From contig NC_087077.1 in the NCBI RefSeq assembly GCF_026151205.1, positions 1,860,001 to 1,924,000 of the forward strand: a stretch of DNA of 64,000 nucleotides, written 5' to 3'. Shown here piece after piece: positions 19,981 to 34,840 of this stretch. The notes under the pieces were generated by a model. That model was not told where the DNA came from. It saw only the letters and a list, made by a program, of their open reading frames with translations, and ran no database searches. A program made the translations under genes and the position numbers. This DNA comes from Bolinopsis microptera. Its lineage: Eukaryota > Ctenophora > Tentaculata > Lobata > Bolinopsidae. Numbering within the stretch: the stretch's first letter is position 1; each line of letters opens with the position of its first letter.

Positions 19981-22140
19981 AGGGAATCGCAAATAGATTT
20001 CCTTGATGTTACCCCGGAATAGGCTCCTGAACTGGGCGAGAAGTCGCCATCGCCTTTGGGATGTATAAACACCTCGAAATTCTAGGTTGTTGGATATTCT
20101 TCTAATAGTATCCAGTTTTAACAGGTCCCAGAGATTCTTGTTACCCGTGGGCATCTTGCTCCTCGCCTTCTTTACAAACTTAACCTCTCAAGTACTTAGC
20201 AGACTTATTTTTGTTACAGACAGTAGTCTGACTCATGAGTAGGCATGTTTTATTGTTATTTTACTCATTCTAGATTCATTAGCTTTCCCTACACTATGGA
20301 ACCAATAAGTTACACTAAACACCATCTGTCTTCGTTGTATTAGTTACTTACCCTCATGAGGTTGTGTCCTATTATTGAGTTCGCTAAGGTTTGTGATATA
20401 GTTATAAATAGATTAAATGATTAAACAAATGATCAATGTTCTCATGGTTCCAAATTTCATGATTCGATGTCACTTAAAATTAACCCCAACTAACTTGAGG
20501 CTGTGCTAGTCATATTATTTTATTCCTCATCTTTAAGAGGTCAAATTTCTATTATGTTTGTGGTCAACTTTATGTCTGTGTCAAGTTTTAGGGTGTTTTG
20601 GCTAACAATGTTACGTCTTGCGACGGTGGGTAAAGAAATGCCAGTGAAAGTGGATTCCTGAAAACAATTGTTTTCCAAGATTCATGCTACCGAATTATGA
20701 GCTTAACATTTTTGTCGGGTTTACGTTCTGAAGTCGTACCTAGTAATGTATATATTATATTTATACTTGAATTAACTATTCAATTTTATAGGTCATGTCA
20801 ATGATGGATGTGATCTCAAATTCATAACATCGACATAGGTATTGGGGGTCCATAACAACAAGTATGACATATCTCAATTTTTGCCAACAATCAACAATTC
20901 TATTGTATATCTAACTTCCCTTATTTGTGTAGAACGTTGCTTTCTCAAATTTCTGCAACTCTAACGAGCCAGTCACATTGCTGTTTTGAAATGGCCGACC
21001 GTTTACTTACGATCATAGTACGGATAAAGTGATGACACGATAAACGTTAGACAATAAGTAAAAGTGCGATTTTGACCACCGCGGCCGCATTTCGTATACG
21101 TTTCCTCTGAGCAGAACCAATTATACAATATTAAGGTTGAACTGGGCCAGCTGTCACAAAACAATAATACCGTCGCTTCTTCGTGGCTCGGTGAATATTT
21201 CTGACAGCTTGTGGAGGGAATTTGCGGCCCGAAGAAGCGAACGTATTATTGTTATAACTATTGAGGTTCGTTGGAACCGTTAATGTGATACGTGCGCATG
21301 ATACATGTAGTTTGTATATATAGTGTGCCACTGTATTTGTTTAAAAATTCCCGGCCAGCAGTTGAGGGACAGAATATTGCTCATAATACCTTCGGTCCTT
21401 GCTGGAAAAATCTGCAAATTATAAGTCTCAGTGTCCTCGGTTTTAGTGCATTATAATTTCCGGTAATTGTTATAAAATGTATGGCGCCCTTGAAGCATGA
21501 CCAATTAATATTACCTTCCAAAGCTGGAGGGCGTCTGTCTTAAAGTATGGATTGATCCAAGAGCAAAAAATGTATAACATTTGTACAAAACACTGGTATA
21601 TTGAAAATCGACAGTATGCTTAATGCTGGGCTAGATTGTTACAGCAGAGAATTTCTAGAACGTTGCAGGCAGTTACGATATGCGCTTTGTGCTTATAATG
21701 GACAATTAAGCTTTTCAAAAGCCCTCTCCCCTATGCTAGGCTGATCAGTTCCAGTTTATTTGAACTATCCTCATACGAGCCATGTATTATTTCTGTGAAC
21801 AGTTGCACGATTTAATCCGTGTTCGAACGGCCAAATAGAATGGACTTAAATTTAATTCTTCCTATGAGCCATCAGGAGTTGGAGTTCCCTCAGTGCTCTC
21901 GACAATTTAATGATCTGTTGCACATGTAACGTGATAAAGATCATAACTGCTCTCCTCGTTAAATTGAAGTCTCGGGGACAATATTTACCAGAAGCTCTGA
22001 ATTGTAATACTATAGGGCATTGTTGTAGCTAATTTTATTTAATAGCTGAGGCATGAGACACCATGCCTGACAAACTTGCCCTTGCAGTTGTTACTATAAA
22101 AAGGCGATTGATCAATACAAAATATTATAGGTGATTAACA

Positions 22141-22335
22141 ATGTCGATTGTTTTAGTCCTGATTTGTGGTCTGCCTTGCAGCGCAAGTAACCGAAACAAA
22201 ACAGTTGCCCTAACAGTACAAACTACTTCTACTAGCAGTAGCACTATGCCGTTTCCACCATGAGACTCTACCAATTCTACTAGCAGTAGCAGTCACCAGC
22301 CCTACAGGATTTATTCAGTAAAGTCCCATATGTAG
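22141..22335 (+). pseudogene. Broken copy of Ser/Thr-rich peptide gene (arm 2)
   Basis: Same start and Ser/Thr/Pro-rich body as the clean gene at 60,146, with the reading frame lost by small indels. The TATA-like ACTATAAAAAGGCG is kept upstream. The breaks look like sequencing errors rather than decay. Confidence 0.75.
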
Positions 22336-22950
22336 ACTACAAACCAGTTCTTCTAGCAGTCCAACTATGAATGCATAAGACCAAAATGCACCAAAAAGCA
22401 TCCCAAAAAAGTACCCATCAGGCGAGGATCTGACTTTTTTGGATAAATTCAGATAAAATGACTATTTGGTAGATGACTAGTAAGTTTGGTGTGATAACTT
22501 TGCATGATTTTATGCAATATGCTGAACCTTTAGTCTCTAGTGTTTATAGTATTGATTTTATCTTATTACAGACTCAAAGAACGAAATTTTGTTATATAAT
22601 TAGTAGCTAGTCCATTCTGGTACTAGTTGTAATATGAGCGGGATATAAATACTTTGTTATATTATTATTATTATATGCTTTGTCTTTATGATCATGTTTT
22701 ATTAGAAACATATTTCAAACTTGAAGGATATTATTATTTTTTTTAATTGTTAAGACCGAGATGCTGCATCCATGAAGATCCATACCACAAATTGTCAATG
22801 ACTGGAAAAAGCGAGCGACCGATTTCATTCTTGGTATCATTTTGCATTTGAGAATGTAATTCAAATGTATATTTTAATTAAACAATAGCTGTTGCAATTA
22901 ATATGTTGATATAATTTAATTTAGACTGATGATTTTAACAGTGCTTATAT

Positions 22951-23440
22951 TTACTCTTCGTCGGGTTCGCACCCTGACGTCAAGGAAGAAGAACCTGATG
23001 GTGGTGGTGATATCTCTCCTTCTGTTCTCGTCATCATGATGATGGGGTGATCTCCGTATCTCACCAGGTAAGGTGCCGGTCCTTACAATCAGTCTCCCTG
23101 TCTTTCACTGTTCCCAGACACATGTGTGTAGGGTTGATGAGGGTCCAGGGTTGCTTTCCACTCATCAATTCCTCGTCACGCAGGTCCTTAGTGAGACATC
23201 AAAGTCAGTGTCCACAAGTTCTGGGTGTTCGTCTCCTTTCACATTCTTTTCAGGTTGATCTTTACATTTGCAGAAAGGTTTTTTCATCGGCGGCAATACG
23301 AACTTAAAATTGTAGTCTGCCTTTACGGTCCTTTGCTTTTTCTGTACGTAAATGGCTCAGATCGTCATCGTCATGGTGAGTGACAATCTCCATCACATGC
23401 GGTGGAAGTGCCACCAGAGTTACCATAATAGACACCTCAT
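22951..23440 (-). pseudogene. Broken copy of His-rich protein gene (arm 2)
   Basis: Counterpart of the clean gene at 60,984-61,487, about 490 instead of 504 bases, with many one-base changes. Ends (stop and ATG regions) are recognisable. Confidence 0.75.
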
Positions 23441-24552
23441 TGACGAATGCTGAGCTTTAAGGGCGGAGAAGGGAAAGATGTGTAATTACTGTAAGACACT
23501 TTCAGAACAATTCACGTCGAATGAGATGAGTAGTTGCAGCGCTCTTTTTATCTTTTTTTCGATCTTTGGTTAAAGCCATTTTATCATGTTAAACCACTTG
23601 TAATTGCAATTTAATCAAGTCTGTCAAGATGGTTAACTTAATTTTCTAACAACGCCTGTACCCATCATTTGTTGGCCGTGACCCTATACAAAGAAATATT
23701 TAGCTTATGTTCACGATCTTTGTTCAATTTATGTGTAGTGAACTGTATCTCAGCTTTTTATTTTCACAACGCAATGGGGGAAAATTGAGAAATAAGATTG
23801 CAAACGTGAAAAAATCACACATATAACTTTTCTAAATGAACTTCAGTCAGAATATTTTATGCAGAATATTAGTCAACCGGCCTTCGGCGGGATTAATTGC
23901 GCAGTTTAAAAAGGGTAGGAGTATTTACCCACTGAGTCAAAACCGCATTACGGCATTAGGTGAGCAGTTCTATCTCGGGTGCCCTCACGTATCCTATAGT
24001 ATCTTAAACAATAGTATCTTATACAATTATCCATATAAATTAACCCTTATTTAAACTCCGCACCACACCCACACTATTTGAAAACATTGCATTACATTGT
24101 CGTTGAAAGTATGACCTCTCTCTACAGTCCCAAACAGGACCGCTTTGAGCGCTCCTCCCCTATTAAGTTTAAACGTATCATGACAGTGTAATTATGATAT
24201 ATGTTCCAACGCTAGATCTGCAAGATAAGATAAGATAAAGTTGTTCAATAAAATTCAGCATAAATTTAATTTAAAATATTTGGATTTAAAACGATCAACT
24301 GATTCCGCTGAAATCTGCAGTCAGTAATCTAAAAATTAAAATATGCCTCTCATGCTTCCTCGATGAAAAAATGTTTTAGAAAAACTTAACAGTTCAATAA
24401 TCAAGATTAAATCAAATTTGAGATCAAGATAAGAGTTGATAAGTGTTAATTATTTAAATCATCTTTCGAGAAAGTTGAGATATCATAAACTATATTATTC
24501 TGAGCTAGAGAATCCCTAAGCTATCCCAAATGTTTTAACGACTGGATTATGT

Positions 24553-25654
24553 TTACAGCTCGGAATGTCTATAAGTAAAAAGTGTCAAAATCCTTAACTC
24601 TCCTGAAATGTCCTTGAAACCCATCCTCAACCTACCCTCCATCTTCACAGCAGATTTCACACCAGGAAATATCTCCAAACACAGTTCTTCACCGACAAGT
24701 CCGTGTAAGGACTGTAGTAGACACATTCCGTCCAAACTCTTTAACCAGAGTCACGGTGAGATTGTAGTCCAGTGGGCCAGTCTCCACAAACTCCGTAGGG
24801 AATATCAGCCGCGGCCATATGATCGGAAAACTTGGGACTATAGCCTCGTTAGTAAGTGGCAGGTTTTTGAGCCAGGGCGAGAAGGTAGCGCTAACAAAGC
24901 GCGAGGTGAAGTGTAATCCCCAGGTAGCGCCCCAACATTCAGATCCCGGCACCATTGGGGGCATACGAGTAGTCTTCTCCCTGGGAAGAGTATTTTAACC
25001 CTTATCTTCCTTGTATTCTCTGGAAATGAGTTTTAGTTCTTGAGATTGTATTGTGCCAGGAGAAGGGTTGGTGAGTTTGTCAGAACCCGTCTGTAATTGT
25101 CATACACTTCACTCCTTTCTTTAACATGTTCAGCATATCCTGCCCCACGTTTTGTCCGTTTAGGTTGACGTGATTGGCACACTGCCCCACTCGTATCCAG
25201 CCCACACAGCTGGAAACTTGTCACTCTCCAGATCATCATTGATTTGTTTTACCGTTTGTAGGTGCAGGTTATGCAGGGATCATGGTCTGTGGAATGGCAT
25301 TATCACATGCGGCACAGAGATATCAGAGGAATTATGTATCTGCATTATCTTTGAAAAGGTGTCATGGCAGTGTGTCCTGTTTCATTTATCCGTCGCATGT
25401 AGTATTGACCAGTTGCCATAATTGCCAGGATAACGATTCTTTTGAAGCGGTTAGTAAAAGAAAAAGGGCACCAGGACGTTGGGAAGTGGGTGGCTTTCAT
25501 GTTTGTACCAGCAGGCTCGTTACTTGTGGAAGTCAGGGGAATAGGAAAACTCCAACTGCGTCGGAGTACTACGCCCCCCATTCCTCGCTTTGACTCGGAT
25601 TCTTGACATGATCAGTTAGGGCTGCAATGTGGCGAGGTTAGCAAATCCCAACAT
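24553..25654 (-). pseudogene. Broken copy of Ntn hydrolase gene (arm 2)
   Basis: Counterpart of 62,609-63,754, shortened by ~44 bases through scattered one-base losses. Short stretches of the protein survive in shifting frames, for example around the NSPT and SRF motifs. Confidence 0.75.
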
Positions 25655-26098
25655 AATGTAAAAAAACAAATATTAGAATAAAGTATTAGGGTTAAATTCT
25701 TGCAACTACAAACAATATTGAATTAAAGCACTCGATAAAACCAGCAGGTAAGGTACTGAAGGGGTAATGATTTACATTTGGAAACAGGAAATGAAATCCA
25801 GTAGTGATTAATGATTTCAAGATTTAAACATTATATTTTATAATTTCTCGGCTTCGTCTCTTTGGGAAAAAAATATAAGTTTTTATATTTTCCTTTTTTA
25901 ATACTGCAGATTGCAGCATTTTCTGTTCTTAGTTTGCATTAAAAATGTACACACATTTATTTGTGAAATAAATTTATACGGGTAACCTGTTCATGGGCAA
26001 ATATTTTGACACAGTAATCGATACGCGTATTGGTGGTGTGGGAGGATCAAGGACTGCAGCCAGCGAGTTTTAATCAAATCAAATAATTTTTTCTGTGT

Positions 26099-26137
26099 GA
26101 TATATTTATTAAAAACATGTGAAAAATTAATTTGATT
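26099..26137 (+). other. Turn-around loop 2 (~40 nt)
   Basis: AT-rich spacer between CTGTGT and ACACAG, where the forward arm turns into its reverse complement. Equivalent loops at 38,816-38,857 and 51,423-51,461 read in the same orientation. Confidence 0.8.
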
Positions 26138-26581
26138 ACACAGTATAAAAAATAATTTGATGATTTAAAAAAACTCGAGTGCTTGCAGTCTGAATCCTGA
26201 CGGACACACCAATACGCGTATCGATTACTGTGTGCAAATTATTTGCCATGGAACAGGTTACCGTTAATTTTTTTCACAAATAAAATGTGGGTACATTTTT
26301 TTATGCAAACTTAAGATCATATTTGCTGCAATCTGCATATTAAAAAAGGAAATATAAAACTTTATTTTTTTCCCAAAAAGAGACGAAGGACGATGTAATT
26401 ATAAAATATAATGTTTATCTTGTTAATAAGTTAATCACTATGAATTTCTTTCTGTTCCAAATGTAGAATTCATTACCTTCTGTACCTTACTGCAGGTTTT
26501 CGGAGTGCTTTAATTAATTTTTGTTTGTAGTTGCAAGTAGTTGGAACCCTAATACTTTATTCTAATATTTTTTTTACCTGT

Positions 26582-27706
26582 ATGTTGGGATGTGGATCCT
26601 CGACACATTGTGACCCTAAATGATGTCATGTCAGAGATCCTAGTCAAAGAGGAGGATGGGGCGTAGTACTCGGACGCAGTTTGGAGTTTCCTATTCCCTG
26701 GACTTCCACATTGTTAACGGTGCCTGTGGTACTAAACTGAAAGCCCCCACCTCTTCCCAACTGTTCTGGTGCTCCTTTTTTCTTTATACCGCTTCAAGAG
26801 ATCGTTTATCCCCCCGGGCAGATTTTTAATGGCAAAATGGTGCAATATACTTGCGACTGGATAAATGAAGCTGGACTCTTGCCAATGTCTCCTTTTCATA
26901 AGGATAATGCTGAGTCCATAGATCCTTTGTTATCTTGTGCCGCATGTGATAATGCCATTCCACAGACCTTGTTCCCTGCAGACATCCTGGCTACCTAAGA
27001 ACGGTAAAACAAATCTAGGGGATGATCTGGAGAGTGACAAGTTTCCAGCTGTGTGGGCTGGAGGACGAGTTTGGGCAGTGTTGCCATCACTTCACATAAA
27101 CGACAAAACTGGGGAGGATTTAGTGCTGGAACTGTAAAGGTGAAGGAGTGAAGTGGTATGTCAATTCATTCGGGGGGTTTGACAATCTCAACCTTCTCCT
27201 GGCACATGGAGCAATCTCAGGAACTATCTCATTTCCTGAGAATGGACAAAGGAAGAGAAGGGTTAAAATACTCTTCCAGGGAGGAAGATACTCGTTATGG
27301 CCACAATGGTCCGGATCTGGAATGTTGGGCTCTGGGGATTACACTTCACCTTCGCGCTTTGTTAGGTTGCTACTCTTCTGCCCTGGCTCCAAAACCGGCC
27401 ACTACTAAACGAGGCTATAGTCCATGTTTTCCATCATATGGCACGCGGCGATATTCCCTACTTGAGTTTGAGGCTGGCCATGGAAACCTAGCATATTTCA
27501 CTGGTGGACTTCTGGTTAAAGTTTGGAACGGAGATGTGTTCTATACAGGTCTTACACGGATGACGGTGCTAGAAACATGGTTTGGATGATATTTTGGTTG
27601 TGAAATTGCTGTGAAGATGGAGGGGAGGTTTGAGGATGGTTCAAGGACATTTCAGGGAGGTTGATGGATTTTGACACTGTTTTACTTGATAGACATTCGA
27701 GCTGTA
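26582..27706 (+). pseudogene. Broken copy of Ntn hydrolase gene (arm 3)
   Basis: Counterpart of the clean gene, with ATG and stop regions recognisable. The frame is broken many times, and the breaks differ from those in arm 2. Confidence 0.75.
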
Positions 27707-28836
27707 AACAATAATCAGTCGTTTAAAAATTTGGGTAGCTTAGGGATCTCTAGCTCTGGATACTTATAGTTGAATCTCACTTCTCGAAAAGGAGGTTAAA
27801 ATATTTTACCACTTTATCACACTCTTATCTTGATCTCAATTTGATTTAATCTTGATTTTGAACTAGGTTAATTTTCTAAAACCATTTTTCATCGAGAAGG
27901 CATTGTGGAGCATTTTTTAATTTTTTAGAGTTACTGACTGCTGATTTCAGCGGATTCAATTTGTCGTTTTTAAATCCAATGATTATAAATTAAATTTATG
28001 TGAATTTTATGAAACATCTTTATCTTGATCTTACTTGCAGAGTCTAGCGTTGGTACATATATCATAATTACACTGTCATGATTACTTTAAAACTTATTAG
28101 GGGTGGACGCGCTCATTAGCGGTCTGATTGGACTGTAGAGAGGAGGTTCATATTTCATACGACATTGTAAGCTGTTTTCAAATATGTGGGTTGTGTGTGC
28201 GGAGTAAATAAGGGTTTATTTCTTTTGATTTTTGTTTAAGAAGACTATTGTTTAAGATACTATTGGATACGGGAGGGCACTCGAATTAGAACTGCTCACT
28301 AATGCCGTAATGCGGGTTTTGAATCAGTGGGTAAATACTCACCCTACCTTTTTAACTGCGCAAGTATTTCCGGCGAAGGCCTGGTTAGACTAATATTAGC
28401 ATTATAAAAACTATTCTGCTGAACGTTTCATTTCGAAAGTTAAATGTGTGATTTTTCAGTTTGCAAATCTTTATTCTCAATTTCCACTTGCTTTGTGAAA
28501 ATATAAAGCTGTGTTACTGTCACCTTCATCTAATTTGAACAAAAAGATCGTGAAACATATGAGGCTTATTATTCTTTGTAGTTGGGTCCACGGGCTACAA
28601 ATGATGGGGGGTAAGGGTCCGTTGGTAGAAAATTAAGTTAAACCATCTTGACAGAACTTGATTAATGCAATTTCAGTTGGTTACCATGATTTATAAATGG
28701 CTTACCAAAGGAACGAAAAAAAGATAAAAAAGTGCGCTGCAACGTACTCAAACTCATTCGACGGTGAATTGTTCTGAAGGTGTGTCTTATATGTTATTTA
28801 CACATCTTTCTCCAGCTTAATGCTCAGCATTCGCCA

Positions 28837-29355
28837 ATGAGAGTGTCTATTAGTGATTTAACTCTGGTGGCACTTGCCACCCGCTTGTGATGGAGATTGT
28901 CCTCAACATGACGCATCGACGAGCTAGCACCATTTACGTGAAAGAAAAAGCAAGTGTGTATCAGCCTACAATGGCTAGGACTACAGTTTAAGTTCGTTAG
29001 TTGGCGCCGATAACCTTTAGCAAAGTAAGTTCAACTGAAGAAGATTGTGGATCAGGAGCACGAACACCTGAAACTTGTGACACTGACTATGATTGTCTCC
29101 TATGGAATCTGCGTGACGAAGGAAATTTGAGGAGGGAATATAGGCAACCTGGACCTTATCTCCACTACACTCATGTGGGTCCTGGGAACAGTGAGACAGG
29201 GAGACTGAGTTGTTAAGGGAGCCGGGCACCTACTGGTGAGATCGGAGATCACCATCATCATGATGACGTGAACAGAAGGATGGAGATGAGCTCCACCACC
29301 ATCATGGAGTTCTTCTTCCTTGACGTCAGGGGTGCAGAGACCCGACGAAGAGTAA
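28837..29355 (+). pseudogene. Broken copy of His-rich protein gene (arm 3)
   Basis: Start region CAATGAG and the GACGAAGAGTAA end are present; the interior is shifted by scattered single-base changes. Confidence 0.72.
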
Positions 29356-30016
29356 ATCTAAGCACGGTTTAAAGGCATTTCCGTCTAATGTAAAATTGTT
29401 TTTATCAACTTATTAATTGCAACTGCTATTGTTTTAATTATAATATTATATTTGAATTATCATTTCTCAAATGCAAAATGATTACCAAGAATGAAATCGG
29501 TCGCTAGCTTTTTCCATTCATGACATTTGTGATAGTGCTCTTCAATGGATTGCAGCAAGCTCGGTTCTTAACATATTAAAAAAAAATAATACATTAGTCA
29601 TTCAAGTTGAAATATGTTTCTTTATAAATGATCATACAGACAAAGATATAATAATAATAATTATAATGTATTTATATCCGTCATATAAGCAATAGTAAAC
29701 AAAGGATTGGTACTAGCTACCTAATTATATAACATAATTCGTTCTTTTGTGTCTGTATTGGAAGATAAAATCCAATACTATAAAACCACTAGTGACTAAA
29801 AGGTTCATGCATATTGCATAAATATGCATGCACAGTTATCACACAAACTATAAGTCATCTACAAAATTAGTATTTTTTTCTGTATTATCCAAAAAGTCAG
29901 ATCTCGCTTGATGGGTTACCTTTTTATTTTACTTATTTTACTTTTTTTGAGCTTTTGGGTGCATTTTGGGTGCTTATGCTTCATAGTGGACTGCTTGTAG
30001 AAAACGGTTGTAGTTT

Positions 30017-30208
30017 AACTAGGTGGGACTTTATGAATAGTAATTATGCAGGAGCTGGTGGATGCTAATGCTAGTAGAAGTGAGTAGGAGTCTCCATAGG
30101 TGGACTGCTAGTGATGCTGCTGTAGAATAGTTGTATTGTTAGGGCACTGTTTTGTTTCGGTTTACTTGCGCTGCTGGCAGACCACAATAGGACTAAAACA
30201 ATCGACAT
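30017..30208 (-). pseudogene. Broken copy of Ser/Thr-rich peptide gene (arm 3)
   Basis: The signal-peptide start is recognisable at 30,208; the Ser/Thr region is partly lost. Confidence 0.68.
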
Positions 30209-32469
30209 TTTTATAACCTGATAGATATGTTTGTTATTGATCAATCGCCTTTTTTTATAGTACATCTGCGATGGCAAGGTTTGTCAGGGGCATGGTTGTC
30301 TCATGCTCTGCTATTAAATAAAATTAGCTACAAACAAATGCTATTAGTATTACAATTAGAGAGTATGTAAAGATTGTGAGACTTCAATTTATCGTGGGAG
30401 AGCAGTTAATGATCTTTATCACGTTACATGGTGCCAACAGATCCTTTAAAATATGTCGAGGGCACTGAGGAACACCAATCCTGAGTGCTCATAGGAAGAA
30501 TTTTTTTAAATGGTCATTTCTATTTGCCGTTCGAACACGATTTAATCGTGCAATGGTTCCAAGAAAAGAAAAATTCATGGTCGTATGAGGGATCGTTCAA
30601 TATAACTGGAGACTGAGTCAGCCATAGGGCATAGGGGGTGCGGCTTTTGAAAAGCTTGTAATTGTTCATTCATATGCAAGCATAGGCTTATCGTATTGAC
30701 TGGCAACGACTAGATAATTCTCTGCTGTAGTCAAATGCTAGCCCAGCAGTATGCAAGTACTGTCGAATGTTTCAATATACCATGTGTTTGTACTAATGTT
30801 TATACATTTGTTTGCTCTTGGATCAATCCTTACTTTTGAGACAGTCGCCCTCAGCTTGGAAGGTTTAATATTGAATTGGTCATGCTTTCAAGGGCCGCCA
30901 TACATTTATACCTATTTCGGGAATTATAAGCACTAAACTCGTGGACACTGAGAGCTGTTAATTTGCAGATTTTACCTCAAGGAACCGAAGGTTTTATGTG
31001 CACATATTGCGAGTCACCTCAGACTGCTGTGGCGGGAATTTTTAAACAAAATACAGTGGCTCTATATTTACACAATATTATTGTATCCTGCGCTCGTATC
31101 ACATGTGGTTCCACGCGGAACGTCAATAGTTATAAACAAATAATACGTTCGCTTCTTCGGGCGCAAATTCTCTCCAGCAAGCTGTAAGGAATTCACGCGG
31201 AGCCGAAGAAAGCGAGGTATTATTGTTTTGTGACAGATGGCCAGTTCAAGCCTTAAATATTGTTATTTAATTCGGTCAGAGTCAGAGTAAACGTATACGT
31301 AAATGCTGCCGCGGTGGGTGCAAAATCGCATTTTTACTTTTGTCTAACGTGTTCGTGTCGTCAGCTTTATACGTACTATGATCGGGTTATAGTAAAACGG
31401 TTCGGCCAATTTCAAAACAGGGGCAATGTGACTGTTCGTTAGAGTGGCTGACTGCTGAATTTGAGGGAAAGAACGGACGTTCTACACAATAATGGGAAGT
31501 GTAGATATAGAATTGAATTGTTGATTGTTGGCAAAATTGACGGATTATGTCATTTCTTGTTGTTATGGACCCCTAATAGCTATGTCGGTGTTATGATTTG
31601 AGATCACATCATCATGTGACATGAGACGATAAAATTGAGTATAGTTATCTATATAATTATATTATGATACCTTTACTAGGTACGGATTCAGTAACGTAAC
31701 CGACAAAAATGTGTTAGGCTTCATAATGTTCAAGGGTAGATGAATCATGGAAAACAATTGGTTTCAGGTCATCCACTTTCACTGGATTTCTTTACCCACT
31801 CGTTATGGACGTACAATTGGTAGCCAAAAACATCCCTAAATTGACACTAGAAACCATAAAGTTGACCACTAGACATAATATAAATTTGACCTCTTGTAAG
31901 ATGAGGGAAATAAATAAGATGTGCTAAAGCATCAGCTCAAAGGTTTGGTTGGGTTAATTTGTTAAGGTGACATCGAATATGAATTTTGGAACATGAGAAA
32001 TTGATCAATTGTTATAATCAGTAATCTACTATTCTTTAACTTTATAAAAAAACTTCTGCGAACTCAATATTAGGGAACACAGCTCATGAGGGTTAAAGGA
32101 AATATTTCTACGAAGACAAATGGTGTTAGTGTAACTTATTGTTTTCATGGGTAGTGTATGTACTGATCTTAGACTCTGAGTAAAAAATAAAAAAAGAACA
32201 TGCTACTCATGAGTCAGCTTCTGTTGGTAACTAGTAAATAAGTGCAGCTAAGTTATTGAAGCGGTTAAGTTTGTAAAGAAGGCGAGGAGCAGAGTGCCGG
32301 GTACAAGAATCTCTGGGACTGTTAAGAAATGGATCAAGTTAGAAGAATATCAGACAACGTAGGTATTTCGAGGGTGTATACATCCAAAGGCGATGGCGAC
32401 TTCTGCACTGTTTCAGGACCGCCCTATTTCCCTGGGTTAATTCAGGGTTGATCTATTTTGGCGATCCTT

Positions 32470-32642
32470 TGACTAAGAGCTTCTTTACACCCAGCCAAAA
32501 TTGTGCTGAATGGTTACCAATCTATCCTACATAACTTGCACTTCCCATTCATCTTCAATCCATTGGAGATAGAGGCGGGTTATGAGAGTGACGACAAGCA
32601 CTAGAAGAGGTTACATATCATTGAGACAACAAATCTCTTCGC
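32470..32642 (+). other. Turn-around loop 1, second occurrence
   Basis: Same ~180-nt spacer as at 19,801, same orientation, with its own small errors. Confidence 0.8.
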
Positions 32643-34840
32643 AGGATCGCAAATAGATCTTCTTGATGTTACCAGGAAATAGGGCGTCCTGAACTGGGCG
32701 AGAAGTCGCCATCGCTTTGGGATGTATACACCTACGAAATCACTACGGTTGTCTGGATATTCTTCTAACTTGTATCAAGTTCTTAACAGGTGCAGAGATT
32801 CTTGTTACCCGGGGCATTTGATCGCGCCTTTCTTTAATAAACTTAACATTCAAGAACTTGCAGATTTTTTTCTAGTTACCAGACAGTGGCTGACTCATGA
32901 GTAGAATGTTTCTTATTGTTATTTTACTCAATTTCTAAGACAATTAGCTTACATAACCTTTGGAAACTATAAGTTACACATATCACCATCTTGTCTTTCG
33001 TAGAAATTATTTTTTACTCATTGAAGCTGTTGTGTCCTATTATTGAGTTCCGCTAAGGTTTGGTTATAAGTTATATATTGTTTATTCTGATTTAACAATT
33101 GATCTATGTTCTCATGTTCCAATATTTCATGATTCGATGTCACTTAACATATTATCCCCAACTAAACTTGAGCTGATGCTTAGCACATTTCTTTTATTTC
33201 CTATCTGTACAAGAGGTCAAATTTATATTATGTTAGTGGTCACTTTATGTCTGTGGTCAAGTTTTAGGGATGTTTTTGGTAACAATGTTTCGTCAGCAGA
33301 CGAGGGGTAAAGAAAATGCCAGGAAAGTGGATTCATGAAACCAATTGTTTTCCAGATTCATGTTTCTTCACCTGACATTATGAGCTAACACATTTTTGTA
33401 GGTTTACGTTTCTGATAAGTCCGTCATGTAATAGTATCATATTTATTTATATTCGATTAATATTCAATTTTTATCGGTACTGTCCTGTGATGTGATCTCA
33501 AATATAACATCCGACATAGGTAATGGGGGTCCATAATACAACAAGATATGACATAATCTCATATTTTGCAAACAATCAAACCAACTTCTATTTTATATCT
33601 ACACTTCTTATTTGTGTAGACGTTCGCTTTCTCATATTCAGACTCTAACGGAAGCAGTACATTTCCCTGTTTTGCAATGGCGGACCGTTTACTTACGATC
33701 ATAGTACGGATAAAGCTGATGACACGAAAACGTTAGAAATAAGTAAAAAGTGCGATTTTGCACCACCGCGGCAGCATTTTACGTACACTTTACTCTGAGC
33801 ACGAACCAATTAATACAATATAAGGCTTGAATGGGCAGCTGTCACAAAAACAATAATACTTCGCTTTTCGGGCTCCGCGTGATAATTCTGACAGCTTGCT
33901 GGAGGGAATATTGCGGCCCGAAGAGCGAACGTATTATTTGTTATAACTATTTGACGGTTCCGCTTGGAACGTCATGTGATACCGTGCGCTGATACAATTT
34001 AGTGTGTAAATATAGTGTGCATGTTATTTGTTTTAAAAAAACTTTCCGCCAGCCAGTGGAAGGTGACTCGCAATATGTTCATAATACCTTCGGTTCCTGC
34101 GGAAAAATTGCAAAAGATTCAGCTCCTCAGGTGTCAGAGTTTTAGTGCATATAATTCCCGGAAATAGTTATATGTATGGCGGCCCTTGACGCATGGACCA
34201 ATTCAATATTACCTTCCAAGCTGGGCGTCCTGTCTCTAAGTAAGGATTGATCAAGTGCATACAAATGTATAAACATTAGTAAAAACACATGGTATATTGG
34301 AAACATCGACAGTCCTGCTTATGTGGGCTAGCATTGTCTACAGCAGAGAAATTATCTAGAACGTTGCAGCGAATACGATATGCGCTTTGCTTGCATATAA
34401 TGGACAATTACAGCTTATCAAAGCCCATTCCCCTATGCCTCCTAGGCGATCAGTCTCAGTTATATATGAACGAATCCTTCATACGAGCCATGTATTATTT
34501 TCTGTGGAACCTGTGCACGATTTAATGTGTTCGAACGGCAATAGAAATGACTTTAAAAATAATTTTCCTATGAGCACTCAGGAGTTGGTGTTCCCCTCAG
34601 TGCCTCGACATATTTAATGGTTGTTGCACCATGTAACGTGATAGTGATCATTAATGCTTCTCGTTAAATTGAAGTTCGACAATCTTTACAGACTGTCTGA
34701 ATTGTATACTATAGCATTTGTTGTAGAATTTTATTTAATAGTGAGCATGAGACAACCATGCCCTGACAACCTTGCCATTGCAGTTGTACTATAAAAAGGT
34801 CGATTGATCAATAACAAAACATAATTATCAGGTGATAAAA

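Larger units (their letters stand above)
19981..26098 (+). repeat. Array arm 2 (forward)
   Basis: Full-length copy: LINE-like fragment, hairpin block, Ser/Thr-rich peptide gene (22,141), P-derived fragment (22,803-22,865), His-rich gene (22,951-23,440), Helitron-type 3' block (~23,878-24,170), Ntn hydrolase gene (24,553-25,654) and an AT-rich end. All three genes are broken by scattered indels. Confidence 0.85.
26138..32469 (-). repeat. Array arm 3 (inverted)
   Basis: Reverse complement of the segment in full: Ntn hydrolase gene, Helitron-type block (~28,084-28,400), His-rich gene, P-derived fragment (~29,461-29,522), Ser/Thr-rich gene, hairpin block and LINE-like fragment. Errors are mostly not shared with arm 2. 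Confidence 0.85.
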